Below are positions 34,695-42,999 of a DNA stretch of 62,405 nt, piece by piece (position 1 is the first letter of the stretch; every line of letters starts with the position of its first letter). A model generated the notes under the pieces. The model did not search any database, was not told the DNA's origin, and was given only the letters and a program-made list of their open reading frames with translations. A program made the position numbers and the translations under genes. Source of the DNA: Methylobacter luteus IMV-B-3098 (GTDB lineage Bacteria; Pseudomonadota; Gammaproteobacteria; Methylococcales; Methylomonadaceae); NCBI RefSeq assembly GCF_000427625.1, contig NZ_KE386569.1, positions 3,404,156 to 3,466,560 of the forward strand, written 5' to 3'.

Positions 34695-35853
34695 AAACTC
34701 TGATCGCTTCTCTTGCGACCTCGTTGAAGAAGGCGGCTCCGACCTTCAAGGCTTCTTCATCAAAATCGAAGGCCGGACTATGCAAGGGAATGTTCTCCCA
34801 GCCTTCTCGCCGGGCGCCGAACCGGACATAACAGCCCGGAATCTGCTCAAGATAGTAAGCGAAATCTTCCGCTCCCATGCTGGGATAATCAAGGGGGACC
34901 AGTCCCTGCTGCCCGACCACCTTAAGCGCCGCGAGTCTGGCGATCTCCGCCTCCTGTTCGGTATTAACCACGGGCGGGTAACCTTCCGCAACCTCCACAT
35001 CGACGACTGCGTTATGCAAGACGCCGGTCGCTTTCGCCATGCGGTTGAGGCCCTCGATGATTTGCTTTCTCACTTTGCGCTGGGTGGTTCGAATCGTTCC
35101 CTGCAGGACGGCATGCTCCGCAATGACATTGGGCGCCGTACCGGCCTGTACCTGGCCGATGGTCACCACCGAAGGATGAAACGGGTTGATTTCCCGTGAA
35201 ACCAGGGTCTGCACCGCCATGATCAACAGACCGGCGACGACCACGGCATCGACGGCCTCATGGGGTCTTGCACCGTGTCCCCCGCGGCCTCGTACCCGGA
35301 TGGTGAACCTATCGGACTGGGCGGTAATGACACCATGGGCGACCATGATCTCACCTACCCTGAACTGACGCATCACATGACCGCCAAAGATCGCCTTTAC
35401 GCGATCGAGAGCCCCGGACTGGATCATCACCCTAGCCCCGGCCCCCCGCTCTTCGGCCGGCTGAAAAATCAGCACCACGTGGCCTGGCGGCGGATTCTGC
35501 TTGAGCATGGCCGCAGCTCCCAGGAGCATGGCCATGTGGCCATCGTGCCCGCACGCATGCATCTTGCCCGGATTGACGGAAGCAAAAGGCAGACCGGTCG
35601 TTTCGTCGCCGGGAAGACCGTCCATATCGGCCCGCAACGCGATTGTCGGGCCATCATCCTGGCCGGTGATCCTGCCGACAATGCCGCCGCCCACCCCGCC
35701 ATATTCGAAAGGAATATCCAGGCGCCGCAGTTCCTCCATGATGACCGAAGCGGTTCTCTCTTCCTCAAACGCCAGCTCCGGATAGCGATGGAAGGTCCTG
35801 CGCAGTTCCACCATTCGGGGAAATATCAACTCGGTCAATGCCTGCCTGCTCAT
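34687..35853 (-). CDS. M20-family amidohydrolase (hippurate/IAA-amino acid hydrolase type)
   Basis: This 388-residue metallopeptidase hydrolyses N-acyl amino acids. Metal-site features are present: ALRADMDGLP, KMHACGHDGHMAMLLGAA (Cys and His ligands), IFQPAEERGAGARVMI (Glu base) and SMGAEDFAYYLEQIPG near the C-terminus. The dimerisation insert has RGRGGHGARPHEAVD. It is the first gene of a two-gene operon with the YbdK-type ligase. Cleavage plus ligation of amide bonds in one operon suggests turnover of a gamma-glutamyl or acyl-amino compound; this is inference. Confidence 0.9.
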   Translation of the reverse strand: MSRQALTELIFPRMVELRRTFHRYPELAFEEERTASVIMEELRRLDIPFEYGGVGGGIVGRITGQDDGPTIALRADMDGLPGDETTGLPFASVNPGKMHACGHDGHMAMLLGAAAMLKQNPPPGHVVLIFQPAEERGAGARVMIQSGALDRVKAIFGGHVMRQFRVGEIMVAHGVITAQSDRFTIRVRGRGGHGARPHEAVDAVVVAGLLIMAVQTLVSREINPFHPSVVTIGQVQAGTAPNVIAEHAVLQGTIRTTQRKVRKQIIEGLNRMAKATGVLHNAVVDVEVAEGYPPVVNTEQEAEIARLAALKVVGQQGLVPLDYPSMGAEDFAYYLEQIPGCYVRFGARREGWENIPLHSPAFDFDEEALKVGAAFFNEVAREAIRVYA

Positions 35854-36142
35854 AACCCCTCACACTGCTTTATTATTCGGAAACGGCTATTGTTACATTT
35901 GATTCGGTTCGTCGTGTAAGATTCCGCTAACGTTTAAATGTTGGCCAATATTGCATAAACATTGCGGCTGCGATGAATGCCACGCCCGGTTTGAGGTACG
36001 GTGTGATTGCAAATGATCCCAGGAACTCGTAGGATGCGGAGAAGCACTAAGCGCATCAATTGCGAATGTTAGGCTTCCTTCGTCAGCCAGCCTTAGCGCG
36101 CTGAGTACGCGAATTAGAAAAAACACTACTGAAATACACAAC

Positions 36143-36487
36143 ATGGCCAAAAATGTTTACCAAAAACCATCGCCGGAAACCCAGTCGGAAGCGTTGAAAA
36201 TCGCCAGGGCAACGCAGCGTCCCGGACAAACCAAGGAACAAACCAAACTGATCGCCCAGGGCATTGAAAAAGGCATTGCTCTTTATAAGAAGCAGCAAAA
36301 GGAAAAGGCGAGGGAGTTGAGCCGGAAACTCAAGAGAGCTTCAAGCCAGCAGCAGAGCTCTGCCGAACCGGAGGATCAGGAAATCACGGAACGGATCGTT
36401 TACCGGCAACATTGGCTGCCCTGGCTTCTGCTGGCTTTGAGCTGGTTAGGCTGGGGCGTTTATTTTTTCGTTTCCCAAGGCCAATAA
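36143..36487 (+). CDS. DUF2956 family membrane-anchored protein
   Basis: This 114-residue protein has a charged N-terminal part (SPETQSEALKIARATQRPGQ, then TKEQTKLIAQGIEKGI, and a Lys/Arg/Gln coil) and one C-terminal membrane helix at about 91-110 (WLPWLLLALSWLGWGVYFFV). This layout is the DUF2956 family of gammaproteobacteria; the function is unknown. The start is ATG at 36143. Upstream is gene-free DNA with a REP-like GTAGGATGCGG near 36031. Confidence 0.85.
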   Translation: MAKNVYQKPSPETQSEALKIARATQRPGQTKEQTKLIAQGIEKGIALYKKQQKEKARELSRKLKRASSQQQSSAEPEDQEITERIVYRQHWLPWLLLALSWLGWGVYFFVSQGQ

Positions 36488-36610
36488 CATCCATTGCAGT
36501 TAACTGCGCGGGGATACCGCTTGATGTCGGTAAAGGCCTCTGCTTTTGCTATCCCCAAATACCGGAACACAGGACGGAATCGTGAGATGAATTCCGCCGC
36601 ACAATGGCCT

Positions 36611-38356
36611 TTATGCGGCGGATACTACTTGTTTCTCCGCCGAATTCGTCAACTCTTCAAAATACTCCACCACCCGCTCCGCCTTGCTATGCGAATTCAG
36701 TTCTTCGGCCAAAATGATGTTGCCCGAGGCGGTTTTGGCGATGACCTGGTAATTGATGTGATGGGTGTTGCCGGACTGGTAGCTGCCGTTATGCTTGATT
36801 TCTATAGCATGGATCAGCGGGTAGGTGACGGTCTTATTGCCGACCTGGATGCCGAGGATTCGGCGCACGGCGGTGAGCGAACGGCCGTCGAATTGGACGT
36901 GCAGCGAATTGAACAGCGCGTACAAGCCCCACAGCACGATCAGGCCACCGACGAAATGAAAAATACTGCTCATGATATACAGCGGGAAGCCATCCTGCAC
37001 GGCCCGATGCCATAAAAACGCGCCGCTGCCGTTGAAGATGCCGCCGAACAGGATGAGGCCGAGCGCGTTCAGCGGCTTGCGCAACATCGGGTAGTGGATG
37101 TCGACGCGGTTGCCGATTTGGGTTAACGGCAACAATGTGACGGCGTCGGGTTGCACGTGCCCATACGGCAGGTGCTGCGAGGATAGGGTGGCAATGTGCC
37201 GGGATTTTTCTCTGCCGGGGTAGACGGGAATTTCGAAGCTGCGTTGCAAATCCACGCCGGGCATGTCGCCGTGGACGTTGAGCCGCCACAAATGGTAATT
37301 GTTGCTGGGTTCTTCGCTTTCAGGCAGGCCGTCCGGCACTTCGAAGCGGAATTGCAGGCGGACGCCGCGCATCGCCGGCTGGACCTCGGCATAGCCTTTG
37401 TGCTGCCAGATGACTTTTTCGCTGCGCGAACGGTTTTTTCCGCTGCCCGATATATGGCTGTTGATGCAGCTCAGTGTCACTTCGAAGGCCGTGGACGGTT
37501 GATAAGGAATATTGACGAGTATCTCGCCGCCGACGTCACCGCCGATCGCGCCGGGGAACGGATCCATGGTCATTGGCGTCGCACCGAAGCGTTTCCATTC
37601 CAGCGTGATCTTGCCCGCCCAAAACAACAGACCCAAACCGACGCACGGGAATGCCAGCACCAGCAGCGCAATCGCGCCTTTTTCGCGCCAGATGTCCGTG
37701 ACCGCAAAAGTAGCCGGGGCGCTGAGCAGATTCCAGAGTACGGCGAAGCCCCAGGCGAAGTACATGCCGGTTTTCCCACCGGAACGGATGACACCGCCTT
37801 GCCATTCGGGCCGATGTAACCAGGGTTGCGTGCCGCTTGCCGATGTAATGGTGGCTTTTGTGCCGCGCAGACCGAAATAGATCATCGTAAAACCGATGCC
37901 GCCGAAGGCGATGACGAAAATCAATTTGAAACCGAGCAAACCCCAGCGGATGTCGCGATTCAACACCGCATCATTCGGACTTGCCGGATCGTACCAGACA
38001 CTGACCGTTTGGCCGGTTTGATAGGCATTGTCTAAACGGTTCCCCAGCGTTTGCTGAAAATCGCCGACGTTGTCGGCGCTTGTGCCGATGGCGACGCGGC
38101 TGCCGCGATAGTTACGCCCGTCGACGTCATAACGGTATTCGGCTTCTACCCGATAGGTTGTGGACTTGCTGGAATGGTTGGTGACGAGCTGCGCTTGCAG
38201 TAAGGTGCCCGGTGTTTCCGACCAGGAAGCCATGCGCAGAGCGTCGTACAGCGCCGGCGCGATGGAGAACAGCAGGAAGCCTGCGCCGATACAGAAAAAC
38301 GGCAGCCCGAACAGGGCGAGAAGCCAACTTCTTTCGGTTTTGACGGTAGAGGGCAT
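36611..38356 (-). CDS. DUF3592 multi-pass membrane protein
   Basis: This 581-residue protein begins with a membrane helix (12-34) and a DUF3592 domain at about 45-160 (ETPGTLLQAQLV, YRYDVDGRNYRGSRV, VSVWYDPASPNDAVL). Further helices lie at about 145-165, 200-220, 230-250 and a pair near 445-490. A central beta-rich part (270-400) is probably outside the membrane. Such proteins occur widely and have no known activity. It is a single gene, followed on the left by DUF2956 in convergent direction. Confidence 0.8.
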   Translation of the reverse strand: MPSTVKTERSWLLALFGLPFFCIGAGFLLFSIAPALYDALRMASWSETPGTLLQAQLVTNHSSKSTTYRVEAEYRYDVDGRNYRGSRVAIGTSADNVGDFQQTLGNRLDNAYQTGQTVSVWYDPASPNDAVLNRDIRWGLLGFKLIFVIAFGGIGFTMIYFGLRGTKATITSASGTQPWLHRPEWQGGVIRSGGKTGMYFAWGFAVLWNLLSAPATFAVTDIWREKGAIALLVLAFPCVGLGLLFWAGKITLEWKRFGATPMTMDPFPGAIGGDVGGEILVNIPYQPSTAFEVTLSCINSHISGSGKNRSRSEKVIWQHKGYAEVQPAMRGVRLQFRFEVPDGLPESEEPSNNYHLWRLNVHGDMPGVDLQRSFEIPVYPGREKSRHIATLSSQHLPYGHVQPDAVTLLPLTQIGNRVDIHYPMLRKPLNALGLILFGGIFNGSGAFLWHRAVQDGFPLYIMSSIFHFVGGLIVLWGLYALFNSLHVQFDGRSLTAVRRILGIQVGNKTVTYPLIHAIEIKHNGSYQSGNTHHINYQVIAKTASGNIILAEELNSHSKAERVVEYFEELTNSAEKQVVSAA

Positions 38357-38604
38357 GGTTGTGCTCCAAATAGCCGCTGATGGGATAAATGAATGTCTGG
38401 GCGCCAGGCTTTGTCTGGTCTCGGCGTTTCTTGCGGGTCAGGGCGGGTTTGCCACGCATGGTAATATTTTAGTAGATGTGGCGTAATGTGCTAACTATGG
38501 ATGAAAGCTCATGAAAAACGGACTCATGCAAACTTATGGAGAATTCCTGTTTGCTGCGGTATTTGGCTTGAAGTGATCTGATAGAATCGGGTTTACGGGG
38601 CAGG

Positions 38605-38639
38605 TTTTGTAAGATCGCCTCCATCCGCAATGTTAGCTT
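38605..38639 (-). other. Half attC-like site after the ankyrin gene
   Basis: On the minus strand GCTAACATTGCGGATGGAGG includes the stop codon of the ankyrin gene, as the left box of an attC would. I cannot find a matching right half downstream, so this may be a truncated site at the edge of the array. Confidence 0.3.
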
Positions 38640-39307
38640 CTGAGGGACTTCTGTATTAGAGAATAACTCAACTCTAAATCAGAGATTAGGCACCGATCTT
38701 GTATTAATCCCTCATCGTATGCTGACTTCGCTTCGGATATTCGTTCTTCGCAATATTGCAAAATCGTTGGATTATATTCGTACCTGTAGTTTATTAAGGA
38801 CTTGACCATATCAGGTTCAGAGACAGTCACTTCCGCTAATGAACGGTCTCTCACAAATACGGGGAATGAAGTTTTACCGTAACGCACATACGGATTACAA
38901 CCTATAGATAACAGAGCGCGGAATTCGAGGTCTGATCCTTCTGCCGCCACTGCCATGAGCGGAGTCCAACTCCAATGTGTTCTGACCTCCAATTTCGCCC
39001 CCGCGTCTTTCAAAAGCCGCGCAATTTCAAATGTTGAAGATTCATCGTGCTGGTAATACGGTTCGTAAAACATATGCAATGCAGTATATCCATCCGATGT
39101 CCTTGCATTGGCATTGGCCCCGCACTCCAGCAGGCGCCGTACGATATCCGAATCGCGTCCCTCTTGCGCAACAGCTGCCATTAAGGGTGTATAGCCTTCA
39201 CCATCTGACACGGTTGCCAATTCTGGCGCCTCTGAAAGGATGGACAGTACGTGATCTTTACTCTCAAGGTAAACTGTATCGATAAATTTTCGGGCGGGTT
39301 GCATCAT
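38633..39307 (-). CDS. Ankyrin-repeat protein in the cassette array
   Basis: This 224-residue protein has about three ankyrin repeats. The clearest are GYTPLMAAVAQEGRDSDIVR, TSDGYTALHMFYEPYY, and SWTPLMAVAAEGSDLEFRAL. These bind other proteins. There is no signal peptide. The start lies about 15 nt beyond an attC-like box, and the TAA stop is inside another half site. It is AT-richer than DUF3592 next to it. Function beyond protein binding cannot be said. Confidence 0.75.
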   Translation of the reverse strand: MMQPARKFIDTVYLESKDHVLSILSEAPELATVSDGEGYTPLMAAVAQEGRDSDIVRRLLECGANANARTSDGYTALHMFYEPYYQHDESSTFEIARLLKDAGAKLEVRTHWSWTPLMAVAAEGSDLEFRALLSIGCNPYVRYGKTSFPVFVRDRSLAEVTVSEPDMVKSLINYRYEYNPTILQYCEERISEAKSAYDEGLIQDRCLISDLELSYSLIQKSLRS

Positions 39308-39314
39308 ATAGAAG

Positions 39315-39408
39315 CTAACGTTTGATATAACTGGCTGGCTGCAGCGGGATCAGGGCTTGCAATCCAGCCTGGCAAGCAGAATACACTTCTTCGGCTGGTA
39401 TTAGGTTC
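39315..39408 (-). other. Possible attC-like site between array genes
   Basis: On the minus strand ACCTAAT (39408-39402) and GTTAGCT (39321-39315) have the right spacing (94 nt) and place. An inner hairpin GCTTGC/GCAAGC is present. The flanks between cores do not pair well, so this is the weakest complete site of the array. Confidence 0.35.
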
Positions 39409-39442
39409 AAGCCGGCTAAGCTGAAAACATGACCTCGCCGGT

Positions 39443-39973
39443 TCATTCAAGCCGTCTTGCTATGTCACCCGGGTTTCCTTCATAACTGCCAACAGAACAA
39501 GAGTATGTAGTCCAGCCGCCTTCTGCCCATTCCTGCCATGAACCATTACCATTCTTTATATCTATTCCTGTAAACAATTGCTCATCGCCTCCCCCTGAGG
39601 TTCTGAGAATGTACATTTTATTTTGCGAATAAAATGAAATTTCATAATTAAATATATCTTTACTATCATCAATGGGATTGTGATGATAATTACTCTGGCT
39701 ACTGAAATCTGATAATGCCCCACCTTTATCGCTTGGATATATAACGCTAGGTTTCCCTTTTTTTCCTAATCTGAATTGTAACGTTTCATTGCCATCGCTT
39801 TCATTGGAACATAGAGATGCTACCTCGTTTATGCCTTCAATTGAACATGAAAAGTACGTAACTTCATCCGGATGGCAATGAGAATAGAAGTCTGACGCAT
39901 TTGTTAAAGAAGAAAATAAACATAAGATTGAAAAGTGGCCGGCCCTGTCATAACGTACCGATCGAACTGACAT
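39443..39973 (-). CDS. Uncharacterised, probably secreted protein in the cassette array
   Basis: This 176-residue protein has a hydrophobic N-terminal stretch (FSILCLFSSLTNASDF) that looks like a signal peptide, then Cys-containing segments (CHPDEVTYFSCSIEG, VASLCSNE) and a final Cys in TTYSCSVG. The family is not recognised, although the CSI-x-G start recalls small secreted proteins of other cassettes. It lies between two attC-like sites, 27 nt after the stronger one. The ATG is preceded by GGAG. Confidence 0.6.
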   Translation of the reverse strand: MSVRSVRYDRAGHFSILCLFSSLTNASDFYSHCHPDEVTYFSCSIEGINEVASLCSNESDGNETLQFRLGKKGKPSVIYPSDKGGALSDFSSQSNYHHNPIDDSKDIFNYEISFYSQNKMYILRTSGGGDEQLFTGIDIKNGNGSWQEWAEGGWTTYSCSVGSYEGNPGDIARRLE

Positions 39974-39999
39974 ATCTAATATTTCTCCAATTTTTATAT

Positions 40000-40093
40000 G
40001 CCTAATGTTGAGTTCAGGGACCGCCGGAGATAGAAACCGGAGAGTACCAGCAAGCGCTGCTTGCCGGCGGCCCCTTGGAACGAGATGTTAGGG
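40000..40093 (-). other. attC-like site, strong palindrome
   Basis: On the minus strand the boxes are CCCTAAC (40093-40087), which contains the stop codon of the upstream gene, and ATTAGGC (40006-40000). The arms pair well: AAGGGGCCGCCGG on the left faces CCGGCGGTCCCTG on the right. Length is 94 nt. The layout matches integron attC sites. Confidence 0.65.
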
Positions 40094-40831
40094 GTTAGCA
40101 AGATCAACCTTAGACATTGGGATGGCGCTTTCCATGACGATCTTTAACGCCAAGGCTGGATCAATGACGCTCTTCCCTGCTTCAATGGCTTCCTGAATTG
40201 CAAGACCATAAAGAATTGGCCAGTCGGCCGGATTCGGGCAGAACAGCTTCACGGTTGGAAATAGCGCCGGCCAAATAGCCAAGTAGCTAATGGGGGTGTC
40301 ACTCGCCCTATGGTTTTCAGGGACGCGAGGAATGCCGAACTGGTCGCCGCCCAACACGGATGATGTGTGTTGAAAAATTTCATTGAGGTCAGGCAGTTGT
40401 TTGGCGCCTGCATGTTGCGCCGCTCCACCGGCCAAGCCCCAAACTGAATACTGAGAGCCTGCAAGGGCATTGTTTAATGGGTCGCCAAAAAAGTACCGTT
40501 TGCCATCTTTAGAATCAAGGATTTGAAATGCGGCTGTTTCGGGCAAGCCCTTCGCCAGGGCTTGAGCCCGAAGACTGGCTTGGCACGAGTAGCCGGCTAA
40601 AGCACCCAGAGCGCAGAGGAGGGACTCGATATGTACTCCCTTCTCGCTTTTCATGCCATTGAGCAGGAGCTGGAAAACCTCTTTTGCGCCTAGCTTCGCG
40701 CCAATCAAAGGATCTTCCTGGCTTCGTTCTCGAATTGCGTGAATCAAAGCCTCCGTTTTTGGGTCTAATTGAAGTGTGTTTTGCTCAGATGATTTTGAAT
40801 CCGGCAACTTGTCAAATATTTTCTTAGACAT
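40088..40831 (-). CDS. Uncharacterised cytoplasmic protein in the cassette array
   Basis: I start the gene at ATG 40831 (MSKKIFDKLPD), which has GGAG eight bases upstream; an earlier frame start at 40873 lacks one. The 247-residue product has KTEALIHAIRERSQEDPLIG, GVHIESLLCALGALAGYSCQ and a Trp-rich ISYLAIWPALF segment. No domain is recognised. It ends within an attC-like site. Its upstream region holds a long inverted repeat rather than a clear attC. Confidence 0.65.
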   Translation of the reverse strand: MSKKIFDKLPDSKSSEQNTLQLDPKTEALIHAIRERSQEDPLIGAKLGAKEVFQLLLNGMKSEKGVHIESLLCALGALAGYSCQASLRAQALAKGLPETAAFQILDSKDGKRYFFGDPLNNALAGSQYSVWGLAGGAAQHAGAKQLPDLNEIFQHTSSVLGGDQFGIPRVPENHRASDTPISYLAIWPALFPTVKLFCPNPADWPILYGLAIQEAIEAGKSVIDPALALKIVMESAIPMSKVDLANP

Positions 40832-40918
40832 TTTTATAGCTCCAAATTGGAAGAGAAAAAATGGTGCAAGCATACGAGACTGTGAAAGAATTCATTTTTT
40901 AGCCCAATTAATAACTAA

Positions 40919-41003
40919 CCACAGAGGACACAGAGAGCACAGAGTTTTTAATGCATTGAATTAATTAACATTATTTTCTCTGTGTCCTCTGTGCTCTCTG
41001 TGG
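40919..41003. repeat. Inverted repeat of the CCACAGAG type
   Basis: The left arm CCACAGAGGACACAGAGAGC (40919 on) faces the right arm ending CTCTGTGCTCTCTGTGG (41003). The arms are built of the same short words in slightly different order. This is a common dispersed repeat of many genomes. A related one is at 41831-41879. It occupies much of the gap between cassette genes. Confidence 0.75.
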
Positions 41004-41057
41004 TGAATCACTTTTTAACTTGGCAGGAATAATACTTTCACACTCTCATACGAAACT

Positions 41058-41146
41058 CCTAACAGTTAAAGTAACCGGTACCGAGCCAGAGGCGAGTGAA
41101 CCCAAAAGTGTAGCTTTTGGGTGTTCGGTTAACTGAGGCGTTAGGT
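41058..41146 (-). other. attC-like site with consensus cores
   Basis: On the minus strand ACCTAAC (41146-41140, exact consensus) and GTTAGGA (41064-41058) bound 89 nt. The arms CTAACGCCTCAGTTAACCG and CGGTTACTTTAACTGTTAG pair, and an inner stem ACCCAAAAG/CTTTTGGGT is perfect. It lies 8 bases after the stop of the membrane-protein gene. Confidence 0.65.
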
Positions 41147-41153
41147 GTAACCA

Positions 41154-41558
41154 TTAGTTTATGCTCGTGGCAAGACTGCCAACAAATGATCTGCCCAATT
41201 TTTCACTGGCAGAAATTTTATATTTTAGCTCTTTGTCTGAGGTGAGAACTGTGGCGATAAAAAGGCTCGCGCCTGCCACTGCCCCAGGCGCCGAATTAAT
41301 CCTGAGATTGTGCCCATTGGGTAGCCATTCAATGAAAGTTACTGATACCACACCGATAACGAATGTTATCAGCCAAATAAGCCAATATTTGTTGTATGTA
41401 ACAAGCTCGGACATGAATACACCTAACATGATATACACGACATTGTTTACCCAATAATCTGTCTCAAGTGTCGTATAATCATTCTTAATTGAAACTATGT
41501 CTTTGTTAATAATAATTAAATACGACTCAACGCGACCAGTCTGCAATAAGCACGACAT
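41154..41558 (-). CDS. Three-helix membrane protein in the cassette array
   Basis: This 134-residue protein has a polar N-terminus and three hydrophobic segments (about 36-54, 58-77, 90-108). A downstream ATG (MLGVFMSELV) is a possible start. The family is not recognised. It is the first gene of the minus-strand array and ends just before an attC-like site. It is AT-rich. Confidence 0.6.
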   Translation of the reverse strand: MSCLLQTGRVESYLIIINKDIVSIKNDYTTLETDYWVNNVVYIMLGVFMSELVTYNKYWLIWLITFVIGVVSVTFIEWLPNGHNLRINSAPGAVAGASLFIATVLTSDKELKYKISASEKLGRSFVGSLATSIN

Positions 41559-41905
41559 CTTTTCAGGCCAGAAATTACTGGATCAAGTGCAGGATAAGAT
41601 TTGTTTAAAGAAACTATAGTCTAATTACTAAAAACAGCTATGTTTCCTGGATTAAATAACTCATTTCTATTTAGAAGAGACCATCTTGGTAAAATGAGCG
41701 TTGCGGAAGCGGAGTTTTTTAAATCTATCTTGCCAACTAAGCGGCATACCTCCAGTCCGACTCAGAACAAGCGCTATCGATGGTTATCACAGTAGTGCTG
41801 ACGGTTTTATCCGCATATCCCTCTGCCATAAACCACGAAGAAAACAAGAAACTTCGTGTTCTCTGTGCCCTTCGTGGTTGATTAATCAATCTGCTGAGCT
41901 TGGTC
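41559..41905. other. Gene-free stretch with an inverted repeat
   Basis: No supported gene. At 41831-41879 the arms AACCACGAAG and CTTCGTGGTT are exact inverses, a relative of the repeat at 40919. The stretch lies at the border between the cassette array and the formate dehydrogenase operon. Confidence 0.5.
41831..41879. repeat. Inverted repeat AACCACGAAG
   Basis: Ten-base arms are perfect inverses around a 29-base centre that holds a smaller inverse pair (AAACTTCGTG/ CACGAAG type). It could act as a weak bidirectional stop after fdsD. Confidence 0.65.
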
Positions 41906-42130
41906 TCAGCCCTGCTCCAGAGCAAGACGCTTAACTGCCTGTCTGACCAGTTCGCTCAGTTCACTGCCATCTTCCCGGTAGTACTGGATGATTTCCTTGC
42001 GCATTCTTGGTTCCCAGGATTTTCGCAGGTGGTCGAAAATGCCATCTACCGCGGCTTCCTTGTCGGGGTCGGAATTAAAAAAGTTGCCAATGTCATTGGC
42101 CATTTTTATCAGTCTTGCTGTGTGGTGCAT
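41906..42130 (-). CDS. fdsD: Formate dehydrogenase delta subunit
   Basis: This 74-residue protein matches FdsD: LIKMANDIGNFFNSDPDKEA, IFDHLRKSWEPRMRKEII. It is the last gene of the operon, two bases after fdhD. FdsD is needed for a full, active FDH complex, though its exact place is small and peripheral. The order G-B-A-C-D is canonical for soluble NAD-linked formate dehydrogenases. Confidence 0.92.
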   Translation of the reverse strand: MHHTARLIKMANDIGNFFNSDPDKEAAVDGIFDHLRKSWEPRMRKEIIQYYREDGSELSELVRQAVKRLALEQG

Positions 42131-42132
42131 GG

Positions 42133-42984
42133 TTATTTCAATAAGGTAGGGTAAGTCGTGTGGGTTAAACGTTCGGTATGGGTATAGACGACATGCTGGT
42201 CGTTGCGTGCGAAGCCGACCAGCGTCAGGCCGTTGTCTTCGGCCAGGCGGATCGCAAGGCCGGTCGGGGCGGAGATAGCCGCCAGCAGCGTGATGCCGAC
42301 AGTCGCGGCTTTCTGGACTAGTTCATAACTGGCGCGGCTGGTCATGATCAAAAAGCCGTCGGCCGGATTCTTGCCGGCGCGCAGCAGGAGTCCGATCAGC
42401 TTATCCAGTGCGTTATGACGGCCGACATCCTCGCGCACATGCTGTATGCCTTGTTCCGGCACAACCCAGGCGGCCGCATGGACCGCGCCGGTCAGCTGGT
42501 TCAGCGTCTGCCGCTCGCGGAGCTGGGCCAGTGCATTGCAAAGCTCCGTTGCCGTCACGGCCAGGCGGCCGCTCACGGGGGCGGTGGGGCGTATGGCCTG
42601 ATCCAGATTGTTGGAACCGCACAAACCACAGCCGGTGCGTCCGGTCAGGTTACGTCCTTTATCAGCCAAGCAGCTAAAGCGCTGCTCGGTGATCCTGATG
42701 CGTACTTCGATGCCGTTGGAGCGCTGGTACACGCGCGTTGAAAGCACTTCATCCGCCCGCTGCACAATGCCCTCGGTGATGCTGAAACCGAGGGCAAAGT
42801 CTTCCAGATCTGTCGGTGTCGCCAGCATAACGACATGCGGCATGCCGTTATAGATCAGCGATACCGGCGCTTCCTCGGCGATATAATCTAACTGCCGGGA
42901 ATAACTATTGCCCTTCCAGCGCTCAACGGTACTCTGTTGATAACTGGGCCATCCCAATTCCAGATTTGAAGGCAACGTTTGCAT
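42133..42984 (-). CDS. fdhD: Formate dehydrogenase accessory sulfurtransferase FdhD
   Basis: This 283-residue protein (also called FdsC) moves sulfur onto the molybdenum cofactor before it is inserted into the formate dehydrogenase. The family signature is present: TGRTGCGLCGSNN with the CxxC pair, DFALGFSITEGIV near residue 62, and VREDVGRHNALDKLIG. It sits between fdsA and fdsD in the operon, 15 bases after fdsA. Confidence 0.93.
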   Translation of the reverse strand: MQTLPSNLELGWPSYQQSTVERWKGNSYSRQLDYIAEEAPVSLIYNGMPHVVMLATPTDLEDFALGFSITEGIVQRADEVLSTRVYQRSNGIEVRIRITEQRFSCLADKGRNLTGRTGCGLCGSNNLDQAIRPTAPVSGRLAVTATELCNALAQLRERQTLNQLTGAVHAAAWVVPEQGIQHVREDVGRHNALDKLIGLLLRAGKNPADGFLIMTSRASYELVQKAATVGITLLAAISAPTGLAIRLAEDNGLTLVGFARNDQHVVYTHTERLTHTTYPTLLK

Positions 42985-42999
42985 GGTCCGTCCCCGTTA

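Noticed and set aside
35924-36074. attC-like site near the DUF2956 gene (CGCTAAC and GTTAGGC)
   Set aside because: The right core is perfect but the interior does not fold as a palindrome and no cassette gene is adjacent; chance match or REP part.
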